Shown here: positions 24,778-33,438 of the stretch, in pieces | Layout of the letters: the number at the start of each line of letters is the position of its first letter | Position numbering within the stretch: position 1 is the stretch's first letter | From: Acidobacteriota bacterium | GTDB lineage: Bacteria; Acidobacteriota; Vicinamibacteria; Vicinamibacterales; UBA2999 | DNA: 64,000 bases | Direction of reading: 5' to 3' | Assembly: GCA_018000455.1 (NCBI GenBank) | Contig: JAGNJW010000009.1 | Location: 1 to 64,000 of the forward strand | Notes under the pieces: model-generated | What the model was told of the DNA's origin: nothing | The model's input: the letters and a program-made list of their open reading frames with translations, nothing else | Databases searched by the model: none | Made by a program: the position numbers and the translations under genes

Positions 24778-27257
24778 CGCCCGAGCGCTGGGCGCGCGTC
24801 ACCGAGCTCTTCGACGACGTCTGCCAGCAGCCGGCCGAGACGCGCGAGGCCTGGCTCCTCGGCGCCTGCGACGACGGCGACGTGCGCGGCGAGGTACGGG
24901 CCATGCTCGAGGCCTACGACACCGACCCGGGCTACCTCGAGCAGCCGGTCGACCCAGCCGGCGCGGTGCGTCAGGCCGTCGCCGACACCCTGGTCGGGCG
25001 GCGCCTGGGCGCCTACAGACTCACTCGTCAGATCGGGCACGGCGGCATGGGCGTGGTCTATGAAGCCCAGCGCGACGATCAGGAGTTCGATCGCACCGCG
25101 GCCGTGAAGATCCTGCCGGCGTGGAGCGCCGGCTTCGCCGAGCGCTTCCGTATGGAACGACGCGTGCTGGCCGCCCTCGACCACCCGGGCATCGCCCGCC
25201 TGATCGATTCCGGCACCACCGACGACGGCATCGCCTGGTTCGTCATGGAATACGTGGACGGCCAGCCCGTGACGACCTGGTGCGCCGCCCGTCAGCTGCC
25301 GTTCGCCGAGCGTATCGCGCTCGTGGCCGGTATCTGCGACGCCGTCGCCTACGCGCATCGGCATCTGGTCGTGCATCGCGACCTGAAGCCGGCCAACATC
25401 CTGGTGACGGGAGACGGCCAGCCGAAGCTGCTCGACTTCGGAATCGCCACGCTGCTCGCCGAGGAAGGCGGCGCCAGCACCGGCACCACCCGCACGGGAC
25501 ATCAGAGCTTCACGCCGGAGTTCGCCAGTCCCGAGCAGATCCGCGGCGAACGTGTCACGACGGCCAGTGACGTCTACTCGCTCGGCGTCCTGCTCTACCT
25601 GGTGCTCACCGGCCGCCATCCCTACGCCCTGCAGGGGCTGTCGCCGCTGGAGGTGATGCACACGGTGTGCGAAATCGATCCGCCGGCGCCGAGCAGTGTA
25701 GCGCCATCGGATTCCGGTCGCGCCCTGGCCGGCGACCTCGACGCGGTCGTTGGCAAGGCCCTGCGGAAGCTGCCCGGCGAACGCTACGCCTCGGTGGCGG
25801 AACTGGCGGTAGACCTGCGCGCGTGGGGCTCGGGCCACCCGGTGATGGCGGCACCAGCGTCGGTGGGCTACCGTGCGCGACGGTTCATAGGCCGGCACCG
25901 CATGGCCGTAGCGGCGGCGGTGGCTGTCGTGCTGGCGATCTCTGCCGGCGGCGTGGCCACGGCGTGGCAGGCCCGCATCGCTCAGACCGAGCGCGACAAG
26001 GCGCAGAACCGCTTCCGCCAGGTGCAGGAGTTCTCGCGCTCCCTGCTGTTCGAGGTGCATGGCGCCCTCATACCCGTGCCGGGTGCCACGGAGGCGCGGC
26101 GCCTGCTGCTCGATCGCGCCGTGCAGTTCCTCGATGGGCTGGCCGCGGATGCCGGTGACGACGACCAAGTCAAGCTGGAGCTGTCGTCTGGCTACCAGCA
26201 GCTGGCCAACGTGCAGGGTAATCAGCTGAGCGAGAACGTCGGCGACTCGGCAGCCGCCGTGGTCAGCCTGCAAAAGGCAATGGGGCTCGCCGACGAGGTG
26301 CGGGCGCGACAGCCAGAAGCGATCGAGCCGCTCCTGCGGGCCGTGCGGGCAGCGAGCGACCTGGCCGCCGTGCTGACCGCGCGCGCTGATGCCGGTGCCC
26401 GCCAAGCGCAGTCGCGGCACGAGTCGCTCGTGCGCGAACTGCAGCGACGGGACACATCGGGCCGGTGGGCGTTGACCGTGGCGAGGGGCTTCTCCGACAT
26501 GGGCCGGTTCCATACCGAGAACGAGGAGTTCGAGGCGGCTGAAGTGGCCTACCGGGAGGCGGTGCGGCAATACGAGCTGGCCCCGCGTGAAGGCCGGAAG
26601 CTGCCGGAGATCCGCGACAACGCCTACGCGCTGAAGCGCCTCGGCGGCGTGCTGATGCGTCGGGACGAGCTAGAAGAGAGCGAGCGTCGGTATCGTGAGG
26701 CGCTGGCCCTCGACCGGGAAGCACTGGCACTCGACGATCGGCCCCAGACCCGCTACGACATGACGTTCACGCTCTCGGACCTGGCGCTGATCGAGTCGCG
26801 CCGCGGTCTGTGGGCGGAAGCGGTCGTCTTGTGGAACCAGGCGCTCGAGATCCGCAAGGCCATCAGCGACGCCGATCCGAAGAACGTCCGCGCGCTGAAC
26901 GGTGTGGCCACGCTGAACGGGCGCTTGGGCGGGGCGGCGCGCGCGGCGAAGGACTTCGCCGCGGCGATGGAACGTTATCGCGAAGAGCTCACGATCCGCC
27001 TAGCGCTCAGAGAGCGCATGGGCGACCTGCCGGCGCCGCGCGCCGGTCGGGCCTGGGCGGCGCTGCGCCTGGCCGAGGCCCTCACGAGCCGGGCCAGCGC
27101 CGAAGCCCGTAACCCCGCGCGCGCCTCCTGGCTGGCCGAGGCCCGCGGTCTGGTGCAGGGCGTCAAGCGCAGCGACGGCGAGGCGTCCGTGCCGGCCGGC
27201 TCCGAGCCAGGGTTCGTCGAGTTGTACGACGCCCTGACCACGCGCCTCGGGCACTGA
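24774..27257 (+). CDS. Hanks-type Ser/Thr protein kinase, one TM segment, TPR C-terminus (module 2)
   Basis: 827 residues. Kinase domain (~80-355): 'IGHGGMG' loop (87-93), Lys112 in 'AAVKIL', 'HRDLKPAN' (201-208), 'DFG' (221-223), and an activation segment rich in Thr ('STGTTRTGHQSF') that may be autophosphorylated. Transmembrane helix about 377-397 ('VAAAVAVVLAISAGGVATAW'). The distal part has TPR pairs ('EAAEVAYREAVRQYELAPR', 'ESERRYREALALDREALAL'). The N-terminal ~75 residues are the helical cap seen in modules 1 and 3. Start overlaps the sigma stop. Likely a membrane sensor kinase whose partner is the coupled sigma factor. Confidence 0.92.
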   Translation: MTPERWARVTELFDDVCQQPAETREAWLLGACDDGDVRGEVRAMLEAYDTDPGYLEQPVDPAGAVRQAVADTLVGRRLGAYRLTRQIGHGGMGVVYEAQRDDQEFDRTAAVKILPAWSAGFAERFRMERRVLAALDHPGIARLIDSGTTDDGIAWFVMEYVDGQPVTTWCAARQLPFAERIALVAGICDAVAYAHRHLVVHRDLKPANILVTGDGQPKLLDFGIATLLAEEGGASTGTTRTGHQSFTPEFASPEQIRGERVTTASDVYSLGVLLYLVLTGRHPYALQGLSPLEVMHTVCEIDPPAPSSVAPSDSGRALAGDLDAVVGKALRKLPGERYASVAELAVDLRAWGSGHPVMAAPASVGYRARRFIGRHRMAVAAAVAVVLAISAGGVATAWQARIAQTERDKAQNRFRQVQEFSRSLLFEVHGALIPVPGATEARRLLLDRAVQFLDGLAADAGDDDQVKLELSSGYQQLANVQGNQLSENVGDSAAAVVSLQKAMGLADEVRARQPEAIEPLLRAVRAASDLAAVLTARADAGARQAQSRHESLVRELQRRDTSGRWALTVARGFSDMGRFHTENEEFEAAEVAYREAVRQYELAPREGRKLPEIRDNAYALKRLGGVLMRRDELEESERRYREALALDREALALDDRPQTRYDMTFTLSDLALIESRRGLWAEAVVLWNQALEIRKAISDADPKNVRALNGVATLNGRLGGAARAAKDFAAAMERYREELTIRLALRERMGDLPAPRAGRAWAALRLAEALTSRASAEARNPARASWLAEARGLVQGVKRSDGEASVPAGSEPGFVELYDALTTRLGH

Positions 27258-27358
27258 AGGTCGGCCGCACCGTCGGTCGTTGGACGGCTGCGTGGCATGA
27301 CACGCGGGCTCCCGATCTCGCCGTCGCTCGTCGCGGCGGGCGTCTCGATGCTCGAGTC

Positions 27359-27619
27359 ATGTCCGCCGTGACGGCGACAATCGTCGACCCAACCAGCGCC
27401 GTCGGCGACCGCGCGTCGCTCGCCATCGGCACCGACGGACTGGCGGTCATCGCGCACCTCGACGCCGGCCGGGGGCTGCGCCTGACCTCCTGCGCCACCT
27501 CAGCCTGCGGCACGGCAACGTCACGCATCGTGGACGCAGTACCGGGCGTGGGATACCGGTGGCGCCGCCGAGACGCCAGCAGGGCGACCGGTGAACGACG
27601 CCGGGCCGATGTCGTGTAG
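27359..27619 (+). pseudogene. Remnant of a repeat protein, one orphan repeat unit
   Basis: An 86-codon frame whose first ~65 codons read like one full unit of a secreted repeat protein ('VGDRASLAIGTDGLAVIAHL', then 'LRLTSCATSACG', then 'IVD..PGVG' starting the next unit). Proteins of this type carry many such ~60-residue units. Here there is one, with no signal peptide, and the tail is Arg-rich and not protein-like. The 371-base gap between the kinase and the GNAT gene holds only this and the GNAT promoter. Probably a decayed gene. Confidence 0.5.
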
Positions 27620-27622
27620 GCT
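27617..27622 (+). promoter_or_regulatory. -10 hexamer TAGGCT close to GNAT start
   Basis: TAGGCT ends 6 nt before the ATG at 27629 and no ribosome site is present. Consistent with leaderless initiation, though the distance is shorter than for the other cases. Confidence 0.4.
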
Positions 27623-27628
27623 TCCGGC

Positions 27629-28114
27629 ATGCCGGCCGACATCCAGCCCCCCGCCGACGCTTATACGATCCGTCCCGCGACGGTTGCCGACAGCGACCTG
27701 CTGGTCTCGTTCACGCTGAGCGAGGCGCTCGACTCGGAACGTCGCGCGTTGATTCGCGCCGAAGTGCAGCGCGGCGTCGCCGGAGCCTTCGCCACGCCGC
27801 CAAAGGCGCGCTACTGGGTCGTGGAGTCGGGCGGCCAGGTCGTAGCCTGCGCGTCGATCGTCACCGAGTGGAGCCACTTCCGCGGTGGCGACTACTGGTG
27901 GATCCAGAGCCTGTACATCGCGCCGGCGCATCGCGGCACGGGACTCGTCGACACGATGCTGCAACATCTCGTCACCGAGGCGCAGGGAGCCGGTGCCATC
28001 GATCTGCGGCTCTACGGGTTCAACACCAACGCCCGCGCCTTGCGTGCCTACCAGCGTTTCGGCTTTAGCGAGGCGCCCTACCTCATCCTGACCAAGTCGC
28101 TCATCGGCGAGTAG
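27629..28114 (+). CDS. GNAT-family N-acetyltransferase
   Basis: 161 residues. It begins 'YTIRPATVADSDLLVSF', the typical first strand and helix of GNAT enzymes. The acetyl-CoA-binding motif A is 'IQSLYIAPAHRGTGLVDTML', with RGTG standing for the R/Q-x-x-G-x-G/A loop. Motif B follows with 'LRLYGFNTNARALRAYQRFG', the usual N..A...Y...GF pattern. Substrate unknown. It is monocistronic, with a -10 hexamer just before the start. Confidence 0.88.
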   Translation: MPADIQPPADAYTIRPATVADSDLLVSFTLSEALDSERRALIRAEVQRGVAGAFATPPKARYWVVESGGQVVACASIVTEWSHFRGGDYWWIQSLYIAPAHRGTGLVDTMLQHLVTEAQGAGAIDLRLYGFNTNARALRAYQRFGFSEAPYLILTKSLIGE

Positions 28115-28310
28115 CGCAGGGACCAGTTGCCGGGACAACCGGCGCGTTGAGGCGCTCCGGCCAGGCGCCGCACTGGCGCAGGTGGTGGTCGGCGCGGGGT
28201 AGCGCGCCGAACGCCGGGTGCGGCACCAGGCGATGCGACGTGCCGTCCAGGCGGATGAACGACGCCTCGAACACCTGCAGCTCACGCGCTAGGTCGGCGT
28301 CGCCGGCATC
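28101..28310 (-). other. Possible small coding segment or gene remnant
   Basis: On the minus strand about 50 codons read like real protein ('ELQVFEASFIRLDGTSHRLV', 'PHPAFGALPRADHHLRQCGA') and end at 28101. No ATG is in frame; a GTG near 28280 is the only start, with no good ribosome site. The end overlaps the GNAT gene. It may be a small gene of unknown function or a decayed 3' fragment. I cannot assign a family. Confidence 0.25.
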
Positions 28311-28401
28311 GACGTCGGTCCTTGCCCGAAGGCCAGACCCTCGGATAGAGTCCCAGCACCCAGCCCGTCGATCTGGCTGCGGTTCCCGGAGGGTTGCGCC
28401 C

Positions 28402-29478
28402 ATGAAGCGCCTGTTGCCGCTCGTCTTGATGGTTGCCGCGCTTGCCGCCGCCGCGTCGCTCACGCTCCTGCCGCTGGCCGCGCAGAGCCGCGCCACCGCC
28501 ACCGGCGTGGCCGTGATAGCGCACGAAGCGGTGCCCAACTTCTTCAAGAACCCGCCCGGCATCTACACCGGCGAGAACATGGGCATCGCCACCAACTCCA
28601 AGGGCAACATCTATATCTTCCACCGCGCCAATGAGACGCGGCTCTTCGAGTACTCGCCTCAAGGCCAGTTCATCCGTGAGATCGGCCGGAACAACTACGG
28701 CTTCGCCTTCGCGCACTCGGTGCGCGTCGATGCGCAGGACAACATCTGGGCGGTGGACGAAGGCACCGACATGCTCGTGAAGTTCAGCCCCGAGGGCCGC
28801 GTGCTGATGACGATCGGCCGCCGTGAAGATCCCGTGCAGTCGATTCTCAACATGCCCGGCAGCGGCACCTTCCATGGCCGCAACGAACACTACCGTTTCG
28901 GCCGCCAGACCGATGTCGCCTTCGATCAGCAGGGCAACATCTTCGTGTCGGATGGCTACTTCGACGCGCGGGTCGTGAAGTTCGACAAGAACGGCCGCTT
29001 CGTGAAGGCTGTGGGCAAGCGCGGCACAGGCAACCTCGAGTTCAACACACCCCATTCGATTGCCACCGACTTCCAGGGCAACGTCTATGTCGGCGACCGG
29101 GGCAACGCGCGTGTGCAGGTGCTCGACAACGATCTCAACTGGAAAGCCAACTACCCGAACGTCGGCAACCCGTGGGCCGTGTGCGTGTCGGGCGGACCTG
29201 GCCCGACGAACCCCGGCAAGCAGTACCTCTACTCGTCCAACTCGTGGCCGGACAGCGCGCCGGCCGGCGCGGCGGAGTTCACCGGCGAGGTCTACAAGAT
29301 GGAGCTCGACGGTACCATCGTCGGCAAGTTCGGACGCGCGGGCAAAGCGGCCGGCGAGTTCGCGACCATCCACCAGATGGACTGCCGCGATCCGAACGTC
29401 ATCTTCACCGCCGAGATCAACAACTGGCGCTCGCAGAAGATTCTGCTGAAGTCGTCGTCCACCACGAGCGCCCGGTAG
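28402..29478 (+). CDS. Secreted NHL-repeat protein (copy 1)
   Basis: 358 residues from the ATG at 28402, preceded by CGGAGGG. Signal peptide ending 'LTLLPLAAQ'. The mature part has about five to six NHL blades: 'GIATNSKGNIYIFHRANETR', 'SVRVDAQDNIWAVDEGTDML', 'DVAFDQQGNIFVSDGYFDAR', 'SIATDFQGNVYVGDRGNARV'. These are six-bladed propellers used for binding or as lyase-like scaffolds; no catalytic residues are obvious. Its tandem neighbour has the same order, including an ending 'NWRSQKILL' versus 'NWRVQRVTL'. An in-frame upstream start at 28147 is not protein-like. Confidence 0.85.
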   Translation: MKRLLPLVLMVAALAAAASLTLLPLAAQSRATATGVAVIAHEAVPNFFKNPPGIYTGENMGIATNSKGNIYIFHRANETRLFEYSPQGQFIREIGRNNYGFAFAHSVRVDAQDNIWAVDEGTDMLVKFSPEGRVLMTIGRREDPVQSILNMPGSGTFHGRNEHYRFGRQTDVAFDQQGNIFVSDGYFDARVVKFDKNGRFVKAVGKRGTGNLEFNTPHSIATDFQGNVYVGDRGNARVQVLDNDLNWKANYPNVGNPWAVCVSGGPGPTNPGKQYLYSSNSWPDSAPAGAAEFTGEVYKMELDGTIVGKFGRAGKAAGEFATIHQMDCRDPNVIFTAEINNWRSQKILLKSSSTTSAR

Positions 29479-29487
29479 GAGACCGCC

Positions 29488-30600
29488 ATGATGCGCACCT
29501 TCAAAGCGTTCTCCCTTCTGATCGTCACCGCTGGCGCGGCGCTGCTGGCGCAGCCGCCGGTCGCCGAGATTCAGTTCGACACCAACGCCGATTTCCTGCG
29601 CACGCCACCCGACATCCACGTGGGGGAGGTCGGCGGCGTCGGCGCCAACTCGAAGGGCCAGCTCTTCGTCTACACCCGCACCGGGCATCCCTACGCCACG
29701 CTCGGCGACAACCGCACGTTCTACCGCGGGGGCTCGCGCCTCTTCCAGTTCGATCCAGCCGGCAAGTTCGTGCGCGAACTCGGGCAGGACGTCTACGGGT
29801 TCAACGCCGCGATCGGCTTGCGCGTCGATCCACAGGACAACGTCTGGACCATCGACGCGGGCGCCAGCCAGGTCGTGAAGTTCGACACCGAAGGGCGCGT
29901 GGCGCTCGTGCTCGGCCGCAAGCCCGAGACGATGCCGGTGCGTCCGGCGGCGCCACGGCCCGACGGCGCGCCCGGCGGCGGCGGTCCCGCGGCCGGTGCG
30001 GCGGGCGGGCCGGGGGGCGCGGCCGCCAACCGGCGGGCCGGCGAGGGCGTGCCCGGTTCGAACTTCAGCCGGCCCACCGACGTGGCCTGGGACCGCGACG
30101 GGAACATCTACGTCGCCGACGGGATCGGCACGAACAACCGCGTGGCCAAGCTGGACAAGGACGGCCGCTTCATCAAGCACTGGGGCGCCACCGGGTCCGG
30201 GCCCGGCGAGTTCCGCGGCTTGAAGGCGATCGCGATCGACGCCGCCGGAAACGTCTACGTGGCCGACGCCGGCAACAAGCGCATTCAGGTCTTCGACGCC
30301 GATGGCACGTTCAAGAGCCAGTTCGGGAACGTGGGCACGCCGCTGGCGATGTGCATGACGCGCGGCGCCACGCAGTACCTCTACATCTCCCACGCCGGCG
30401 ACGGCGACGGCATGGAGGATGCGGCCATCTACAAGGTACGGCTCGACGGCACCGTCGTGGGGAAGTTCGGCAGCGCCGGCAAGCTGCCGAAGCAGTTCGG
30501 TCTGGCCAACTCGCTCGACTGCCGCAGCGAGACCGAACTGCTCGTCGGCGAGATGACCAACTGGCGCGTGCAGCGCGTGACGCTCAAAGCGAGTCGCTGA
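29488..30600 (+). CDS. Secreted NHL-repeat protein (copy 2)
   Basis: 370 residues, 9 nt after copy 1, with AGGAGA as ribosome site. Signal peptide ending 'AALLAQ'. NHL blades: 'GVGANSKGQLFVYTRTGHPY', 'GLRVDPQDNVWTIDAGASQV', 'DVAWDRDGNIYVADGIGTNN', 'AIAIDAAGNVYVADAGNKRI'. A Gly/Ala/Pro-rich insertion (~150-190) splits the propeller between blades. Paralog of the preceding gene and probably in one operon with it. Role unknown; location periplasmic or extracellular. Confidence 0.85.
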   Translation: MMRTFKAFSLLIVTAGAALLAQPPVAEIQFDTNADFLRTPPDIHVGEVGGVGANSKGQLFVYTRTGHPYATLGDNRTFYRGGSRLFQFDPAGKFVRELGQDVYGFNAAIGLRVDPQDNVWTIDAGASQVVKFDTEGRVALVLGRKPETMPVRPAAPRPDGAPGGGGPAAGAAGGPGGAAANRRAGEGVPGSNFSRPTDVAWDRDGNIYVADGIGTNNRVAKLDKDGRFIKHWGATGSGPGEFRGLKAIAIDAAGNVYVADAGNKRIQVFDADGTFKSQFGNVGTPLAMCMTRGATQYLYISHAGDGDGMEDAAIYKVRLDGTVVGKFGSAGKLPKQFGLANSLDCRSETELLVGEMTNWRVQRVTLKASR

Positions 30601-30618
30601 CGCGGCTCGCTGCATCAC

Positions 30619-30660
30619 ACAGGCGGCCGGCGGCTACGTCGCCGCGGCCTCACCGCCTGT
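30619..30660. terminator. Two-step hairpin between convergent genes
   Basis: Outer stem ACAGGCGG (30619-30626) with CCGCCTGT (30653-30660), inner stem CGGCG/CGCCG (30628-30632/30640-30644). It fills the 59-nt gap between the NHL gene and the convergent M42 peptidase and touches the latter's stop codon. Works as a candidate terminator for both strands; no U-tract. Confidence 0.5.
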
Positions 30661-31865
30661 CACGGCGCGAAGCTCGCCAGCTGCGCCGCCGTCTTCGCGT
30701 CGAGACGGCCGAGCACCGCCAGCAGCAGGGCCACGGCGCCGTCGAAGTCCGAGCGCTGAATGACGCCGGTATGGCCGTGGAGGTAGCGCGTGGGTACGGT
30801 CATGTTCACCGACGGCCGGCCCGAGTCGTAGCGCTGGATTTCGGCGCCGTCTTCGCCGTAGCCGGTGAGGACGTTCGACTGAAGCGGAATCTTCGCCTGG
30901 AGCGCCACCTCGAAGAAGAAGTCGCGCAGCTTGCGATTGGGAATCATCGAGCTGTCGAGCAGGAAGATGCCGGGGCCGCCGCCGAGACGCTCCTGGGCCT
31001 GGGTGGGGCCGATCGCGGGATAGTCGGCCGAGACGCCGGCCTCGATCGAGATGCCCAGATCAGGCCGCGCCTTGTTCACCGCGGTCTGGGCGCCACGCAG
31101 GCCGATCTCTTCCTGGGTGGTGGCCACCCACACGACCGGTGCCGGCAGCTGAAGGCCTTCGGAGCGGATGCGCCGGGCGGCCGCGATCATCACGCCGAGG
31201 CCCACCCGGTCGTCCCAGGCCTTGCCGGCGTAGCGACCATTCGGCATGACGAGGAACTCGCTCTTCGGGGCGATCCCGTCGCCCGGTCGGATGCCCAGGC
31301 GCTCCACCTCGTCGCGCGACGTGGCACCGACGTCGAGGAAGGTGTCGTCGAGCGACCACACGACGCCGCGCTGTGCGGCCCCCAGCACGTGCGTCGTGCG
31401 CAGGCCGGTCACCGCCACGACCGGGCCGTTCCTGCCAAGAACCGTCCAGCGCTGATCGGGCAGCGCCTGCTCGAGAATCCCGCCGAGGGTCTTCACGCGG
31501 ATGAAGCCGTCGGCCGTGATGTGCTGCACCATCAGGCCTACTTCGTCCATGTGCGCGGTGACCATGATGCGCGGGCCGGAGGCGGCACCCGGCAGGGTCG
31601 CCAGCACCGAACCGAGGCCGTCGTATTCAATCGTGGCGCCGAGCGCGGTGAACTCGGCGACGACCAGGCGCCGCACCTCCTCCTCGAACGCCGGCGGTCC
31701 TGGCGCCTCGGATAACGCCTTGAGGAGCTGCGCCGTGGCGTCGAGCGACGGTGCTGGGGCCGCTGCCGGTTGGGCGAACGCGGGGGCAGCGCCCAGGGCG
31801 CCGGCGACGGCACCGGTGCCGACGCTGGCGAGGAAGGCACGTCGGGAGTGTGGCGAACGGGACAT
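30660..31865 (-). CDS. Secreted M42-family aminopeptidase
   Basis: 401 residues. A Tat-type signal ('SRRAFLASVGTGAVAGALGA') is followed by a dinuclear-zinc M42/M20-type peptidase. Visible metal and catalytic residues: His-Asp in 'TAHMDEVGLM', Asp in 'KAWDDRVGLG', Glu-Glu in 'TTQEEIGLRG', Asp/Glu in 'SIEAGVSAD', and a late His in 'TRYLHGHTGV'. These match deblocking-aminopeptidase/glutamyl aminopeptidase-like enzymes that form large tetrahedral assemblies. Most M42 enzymes are cytoplasmic, so a Tat signal is unusual. It lies 18 nt after the SDR gene with its own GGAGG, so the two are one operon. Confidence 0.88.
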   Translation of the reverse strand: MSRSPHSRRAFLASVGTGAVAGALGAAPAFAQPAAAPAPSLDATAQLLKALSEAPGPPAFEEEVRRLVVAEFTALGATIEYDGLGSVLATLPGAASGPRIMVTAHMDEVGLMVQHITADGFIRVKTLGGILEQALPDQRWTVLGRNGPVVAVTGLRTTHVLGAAQRGVVWSLDDTFLDVGATSRDEVERLGIRPGDGIAPKSEFLVMPNGRYAGKAWDDRVGLGVMIAAARRIRSEGLQLPAPVVWVATTQEEIGLRGAQTAVNKARPDLGISIEAGVSADYPAIGPTQAQERLGGGPGIFLLDSSMIPNRKLRDFFFEVALQAKIPLQSNVLTGYGEDGAEIQRYDSGRPSVNMTVPTRYLHGHTGVIQRSDFDGAVALLLAVLGRLDAKTAAQLASFAP

Positions 31866-31883
31866 GGAGCCTCCAGATTCGGT

Positions 31884-32624
31884 CTACTTGAGGTGACGGC
31901 CGCCGTCGACACGCACGGTCTCGCCGGTCATGAAATCACTTTGGCAGAAGAAGGCGACGGTCTTGGCGATCTCGGCCTCGCCACCCCACCGGCCGAGCGG
32001 GGTTGCGCGTTCCACGGCCACGTGCTCCTCAGCCGACATCCCCGGCGGCGCCACGATTGGACCCGGCGCCACCGCATTCACCAGGATGCGGTCGGCGGCA
32101 AGTTCGAGCGCGAGCGCCTCGGTGAGCGCCTTTACCCCGGCCTTGGCCACGTAGTAGGGCACGAAGCCGAGGTAGCGCGGCCGGCCGCTGGCCGCGGTCC
32201 AGTCGGAGAAGTTGACGATGCGCCCGCCGCCGACGGCGCGCAAGTGCGGCACCGCGGCCATGCTGACGAGGAATGCGGCGCGCAGGTCGACGGCCATCTG
32301 CAGATCCCAGCGCGCGGCGTCGAGCTGGTCCAAGGGCACCGCGGCATAGAGGGACGCCATGTTCACCACGATGTCGAGACGGCCGAGGGCGGCGGCGACC
32401 TCGGCGACGGTGGCGTGGCAGTCGAGCGGATCGGCGAGATCGGCACGCAGCGTAACCGCCCGCCGTCCGCGGGCACGCACCGCGGCCGCGGCGCGCTCCG
32501 CCGACTCGGCGGACGCGCGGTAAACGAGCGCCACGTCGGCACCGAGATCGGCGAGCGTGGCCGCGATGGCCTCGCCCATGCGGGCGCCACCGGTGATGAG
32601 TGCCGCTCGTCCGTTCAATTCCAC
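31884..32624 (-). CDS. SDR-family oxidoreductase (pteridine-reductase-like)
   Basis: 246 residues. Start at GTG 32624, which has GGAGGA before it and begins exactly at the Rossmann strand ('ELNGRAALITGGARMGEAIA'). The longer frame to 32813 is antisense to the divergent gene. TGGxxxxG cofactor loop present, 'DIVVNMAS' replaces the usual NNAG, catalytic Ser in 'NFSDWTAASG' and Tyr/Lys in 'YYVAKAGVKAL'. The 'GGARMGEAIA' loop and 'RVDGGRHLK' end resemble pteridine/dihydrofolate reductase-like SDRs. Cotranscribed with the M42 peptidase. Confidence 0.85.
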   Translation of the reverse strand: MELNGRAALITGGARMGEAIAATLADLGADVALVYRASAESAERAAAAVRARGRRAVTLRADLADPLDCHATVAEVAAALGRLDIVVNMASLYAAVPLDQLDAARWDLQMAVDLRAAFLVSMAAVPHLRAVGGGRIVNFSDWTAASGRPRYLGFVPYYVAKAGVKALTEALALELAADRILVNAVAPGPIVAPPGMSAEEHVAVERATPLGRWGGEAEIAKTVAFFCQSDFMTGETVRVDGGRHLK

Positions 32625-32672
32625 GTGGTCCTCCACCGGCCGGGCCGGTGCTGGCATGGTAGCCGCTCGCGG

Positions 32673-32678
32673 TATCCT
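32673..32678 (+). promoter_or_regulatory. -10 hexamer TATCCT, leaderless spacing
   Basis: TATCCT ends 10 nt before the ATG at 32689. There is no ribosome site between them, so the mRNA probably begins at the start codon. Confidence 0.45.
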
Positions 32679-32688
32679 CTGGAACATC

Positions 32689-33375
32689 ATGCCGGGCGGG
32701 CCGACCAGATCGACGATCGCGTGGGCCACGCTCGGTCTGGCGCTTCTGGCGGGCGGGCCGGCGCGCGCCGTCGACGTCCACATCGACGCCGAGGCCGTCG
32801 ACCGCGCGATCATCTTCGCCCGGCAGGCGACGCGCGACGAGCGGCGCAGCTTCCACGATGGCTACTTCCGCACTCCCGGCGATGCCGTGCGGCGCATCTC
32901 GCTCGTGTCGGAGTACCGCCGCGTCGTGCTGCTCGTGGAAGAGAAGATGCGGCTGCTCGATCGCAACTACGGTGTGCGACAGATGACCCAGGCCCTCACG
33001 CCCTGGCGCGGCCTGCTCGAGGTGATCGTCGAGTTGCAGTTCCACCCGCAGAACACCTACGTGGGCGTGCCGCTCATCGACGTGCTCCTCGTGCCGCTCG
33101 ACACCGCCGGCCCCCCCGATCCAGTGGTGGCGGAGGCCACCGACCGCCGTCCGCGCTTCGGCCTGTTCTGGGATCCGCCGCCGATGGACGCCCCCTGGTG
33201 GCCCTTTCCGCCGCCCTCGGTGCCCGTCATCGCCGGCAGCGAACCGCTGACTGGCGGTTGGCTGCACGCCAGATTCGACGCCACGTCGCTCGCACGCGGC
33301 CGCTACGATGTGGTCGTGAAAGACGGCGCCACTACGCTCGGCAAGGGCGAGTTCGACTTCGGCGCCATCCAGTAG
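32689..33375 (+). CDS. Secreted protein of unknown function
   Basis: 228 residues starting at ATG 32689, with a signal peptide 'STIAWATLGLALLAGGPARA'. The body begins 'VDVHIDAEAVDRAIIFARQA' and has a mixed helix/strand pattern with a Trp/Pro-rich stretch ('LFWDPPPMDAPWWPFPPPSV') near residue 160. The C-terminus is beta-rich ('GRYDVVVKDGATTLGKGEFD'). No family recognised. It is divergent from the SDR gene (64 bp apart) and upstream of ktrB by 63 bp. Confidence 0.65.
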   Translation: MPGGPTRSTIAWATLGLALLAGGPARAVDVHIDAEAVDRAIIFARQATRDERRSFHDGYFRTPGDAVRRISLVSEYRRVVLLVEEKMRLLDRNYGVRQMTQALTPWRGLLEVIVELQFHPQNTYVGVPLIDVLLVPLDTAGPPDPVVAEATDRRPRFGLFWDPPPMDAPWWPFPPPSVPVIAGSEPLTGGWLHARFDATSLARGRYDVVVKDGATTLGKGEFDFGAIQ

Positions 33376-33438
33376 CGTGGCGGTTCCTCGGGACGACGGC
33401 GCGGATTCCTTCCGCGACGCGGCACCCGAACCCGCCCT

